The translations under genes and the position numbers were made by a program. Positions 62,211 to 64,000 of a DNA stretch of 64,000 bases are shown piece after piece (the first letter of the stretch is position 1; each line of letters opens with the position of its first letter). Below the pieces are notes generated by a model that searched no databases, was not told where the DNA came from, and saw only the letters and a list, made by a program, of their open reading frames with translations. Source of the stretch: Mucilaginibacter sp. (lineage in GTDB: Bacteria; Bacteroidota; Bacteroidia; Sphingobacteriales; Sphingobacteriaceae); assembly GCA_028288025.1 (NCBI GenBank), contig JAQBOM010000008.1:62001-126000 (forward strand), read 5' to 3'.

Positions 62211-62268
62211 TGATTACACCGATTTTTTTTTGATTACACCGATTTGTTGGAATGATTACTACCGATTA
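62211..62268. repeat. Three copies of TGATTACACCGATTT-type repeat
   Basis: Units begin at 62211, 62231 and 62253 just upstream of the GlxA-type regulator start. Same family as 36936-36994. Confidence 0.7.
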
Positions 62269-62486
62269 AGGTGGTTAGTTAATATAATCAAACCTACGAT
62301 AAACTGTTGTCGCAATCAACCCCTAAGGTTGGCGTATTTACACGCTATTGGTGATGGGAATTGACGGTAAGTTTGTTAAGCCCCCGCCTAAATCCTTGCC
62401 GTTAGGGTGAATTTTAAAAAGAATGTCCCTTGCGGGGAGATATGGAGGGGGGATTAATACTACACTAACATTAAAACCTTAAAAAA

Positions 62487-62870
62487 ATGGACAGTTCAGT
62501 AAACATCTTAAACTGGTTTGAAATATCGGTAGCCGATATTGCCCGGGCGAAAAAATTTTATGAAGCAATTTTTTCCATTAAAATGGAAGAGCAAGAAATG
62601 ATGGGCATGAAAATGGCGTTTTTCCCGATGGAGAGCATGAACGGGAAGGTATCCGGCGGCCTGGTGCAGGGCCCCTACCACAAGCCCAGCGCCGACGGAA
62701 CCAAAATTTACTTCAACGCCAACCCGGATATGGACGCCATCATCGCGAAAATTGAAAAAGCGGGCGGCAAGGTAACCATGCCCAAAACCAATATTGGCGA
62801 CGATATCGGCTACATGGCCAACTTTATCGACACCGAAGGGAACGGGGTTGCGCTGCATTCGGGGAACTAG
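62487..62870 (+). CDS. VOC-superfamily (glyoxalase-like) protein
   Basis: 127 residues with two beta-alpha-beta-beta-beta units. LNWFEISVADIARAKKFYEA starts the fold, KMAFFPMESMNGKVSGGLVQ is mid-fold, and YMANFIDTEGNGVALHS ends with the usual metal-site Glu pattern. Many such proteins bind small molecules or act on antibiotics or methylglyoxal, but the role is unknown. It is divergent from the GlxA-type regulator across a 283-base repeat-rich gap. Confidence 0.88.
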   Translation: MDSSVNILNWFEISVADIARAKKFYEAIFSIKMEEQEMMGMKMAFFPMESMNGKVSGGLVQGPYHKPSADGTKIYFNANPDMDAIIAKIEKAGGKVTMPKTNIGDDIGYMANFIDTEGNGVALHSGN

Positions 62871-63126
62871 TAGCTAGTATCAAGTATCAAGTTTCAAGAG
62901 CCAGAATTTTTTTGGTTCATTGGTTCACTGGTTCATTCGTTCATTGGTGGGAGGGCGGAGTTAGAGGTTGATTTTTGGAAATCGAAATTCAAATTGGCGC
63001 GGGGCGGATGGCAGGGAGCAGTCTGCTTACAACTTTCAATCCAACTGCCAACTGAAAACTGCCCACTGAAAAATGGCGTGTTCGGGGGTGTTCGTGGGTG
63101 TTCGCGCCAGTTCGGGGTGTTCGTAC
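62868..63126. repeat. Mixed tandem and palindromic repeats between VOC and regulator genes
   Basis: In order: AGTATCAAGTATCAAG (62875 on), tandem GGTTCATT units (62912-62947), CCAACTGCCAACTGAAAACT (63041-63076) and five TGTTCGGGG-like units (63078-63126). No gene is supported in this 280-base gap. Confidence 0.6.
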
Positions 63127-63150
63127 CTGTTGTAAAGCGAACGCAACGAC

Positions 63151-63912
63151 CTACCAGCCGCCTTTGAAACCTTCTTTGAGGGCTGCCTGGTAATTCTCCT
63201 GGTTGAACGAGTACAGGTACGGCGCTTTATGCGCACCGCCTTTACGCTGCTGCTCCGACCGGTTCAAAATGCCAAACCCCAGCATGCGCCGCTGAAAGTT
63301 GCGGCGGTCGAGTTTTTTATCGAGGATGGTTTCGTACAGCTTTTGCAATTCGGGCATGGTGAATTCTTTTGGCATCAGGTTATAACCGATGGGCTGATAA
63401 TTCAACTGCAGGCGCAGGGTGTCAAGGGCTGTTTTTAATATCAGGGCGTGGTCGAGCTTTAATTCCGGCACATCATGCAGGTCGCGCCAGGTGCACGATA
63501 CTGATAGTTCATCGCGGGTAGGGTTTGCATCGATAAAATCGACCAGGGCGTAATATCCTATCGTTAAAAACCGGTTGGTAAACCAGTTTTGACTTGCCGG
63601 CAGCATATCTTTATACATTTCAAAATGTGCCTTTGAGCGTTCGGGGTCGCCAAATACATGAAATTGCTGCAGAAATATTTTGTCGAGCCCGGTACGTTCT
63701 TTTAATATACGGTTGGCGGCGTTTTCAATCGGCTCCTTTTTCAGCATAAAACCGCCGGGTAAATACCATTCCCCCTCGTTTTTTACTTGCAGCAGCAGTA
63801 CCTTCATAATCCCTTCATGAAAACCAAATACCACACAATCTATCGAAAAATGGGGGAGATAGTTTTCGCGGGCATTGCGGCAGTAATCAATCAGTTCTTT
63901 TTTGGTCAACAT
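63151..63912 (-). CDS. NrtR/AraR-type regulator (degenerate Nudix domain plus winged helix)
   Basis: 253 residues and a homologue of 11352-12047. The Nudix domain has SIDCVVFGFHEGIMKVLLLQ and the box GFMLKKEPIENAANRILKER then TGL, in which the second Glu of the catalytic pair is Arg. The C-terminal winged helix has FTMPELQKLYETILDKKLDR, NFQRRMLGFGIL and APYLYSFNQENY. It is expected to be a ligand-responsive transcription factor of carbohydrate use. Its targets are probably just upstream, outside the window, as the 5' gap continues to the window edge. Confidence 0.85.
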   Translation of the reverse strand: MLTKKELIDYCRNARENYLPHFSIDCVVFGFHEGIMKVLLLQVKNEGEWYLPGGFMLKKEPIENAANRILKERTGLDKIFLQQFHVFGDPERSKAHFEMYKDMLPASQNWFTNRFLTIGYYALVDFIDANPTRDELSVSCTWRDLHDVPELKLDHALILKTALDTLRLQLNYQPIGYNLMPKEFTMPELQKLYETILDKKLDRRNFQRRMLGFGILNRSEQQRKGGAHKAPYLYSFNQENYQAALKEGFKGGW

Positions 63913-64000
63913 TTGTGCTATTCTACAAAATAACTTTGATTATTTAAATTATAATATTACAATTGTGTCATTAATACACTTTGATTTCATCGTATTAACC

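Overview
The window looks like chromosomal DNA from a Bacteroidota of the Sphingobacteriaceae, most likely Mucilaginibacter-like. This rests on family content: a type-B type IX secretion sorting domain on a 1137-residue surface protein, a SusA-like amylase, Nudix/winged-helix (NrtR/AraR-type) regulators, BadF-type sugar kinases and Bacteroidota-style TAnnTTTG promoters. Gaps packed with imperfect palindromic repeats fit the same group. No species can be named from the sequence alone.

Layout. 0.2-3.5 kb: a plus-strand unit with a TsdA-like dihaem cytochrome, a DsrE-like protein and two periplasmic oxyanion-type binding proteins, suggesting sulfur-compound metabolism, closed by a terminator and a tRNA-Arg. 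3.8-9.5 kb: three PAS-domain hybrid-free histidine kinases without response regulators. 10.4-15.1 kb: sugar catabolism (a BadF kinase, an NrtR-like regulator, then the tight operon pfkA-BadF kinase-gap). 15.3-31.8 kb: glycan enzymes. A GH95 fucosidase is followed on the minus strand by a maltodextrin set (SusA-like GH13, beta-phosphoglucomutase, GH65 phosphorylase, GH13 amylase, MFS sugar importer, GH31 glucosidase, branching enzyme). Together these would cut alpha-glucans, import maltose, phosphorolyse it, convert beta-glucose-1-P to glucose-6-P and feed glycolysis or glycogen. 32-47 kb: housekeeping and accessory genes (ECF sigma factor with a coupled membrane/barrel protein, MazG, MnmD, a metallo-hydrolase/rhodanese fusion, SSB, an aromatic amino acid hydroxylase, transporters, a phosphoesterase). 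47-53.7 kb: the T9SS protein, small lipoproteins and a rhomboid protease.

53.7-61.2 kb is the accessory region and the most interesting part. An AT-rich block carries a two-gene short prokaryotic Argonaute system: a SMEK-like nuclease domain fused to APAZ, overlapping by one base a MID-PIWI short pAgo. A large unrecognised protein is divergently transcribed beside it. The block is followed directly by an unusually GC-rich RepA-like ATPase and a MITE-like element. A SMEK-APAZ effector differs from the TIR, SIR2 and DUF4365/DREN effectors I know for short pAgos, so it is the best candidate here for an undescribed system. 61.2-64 kb holds a GlxA-type AraC regulator, a VOC protein and a second NrtR-like regulator.

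At DNA scale, at least eight families of short dispersed repeats fill the gaps, and two of them sit in frame inside mnmD.
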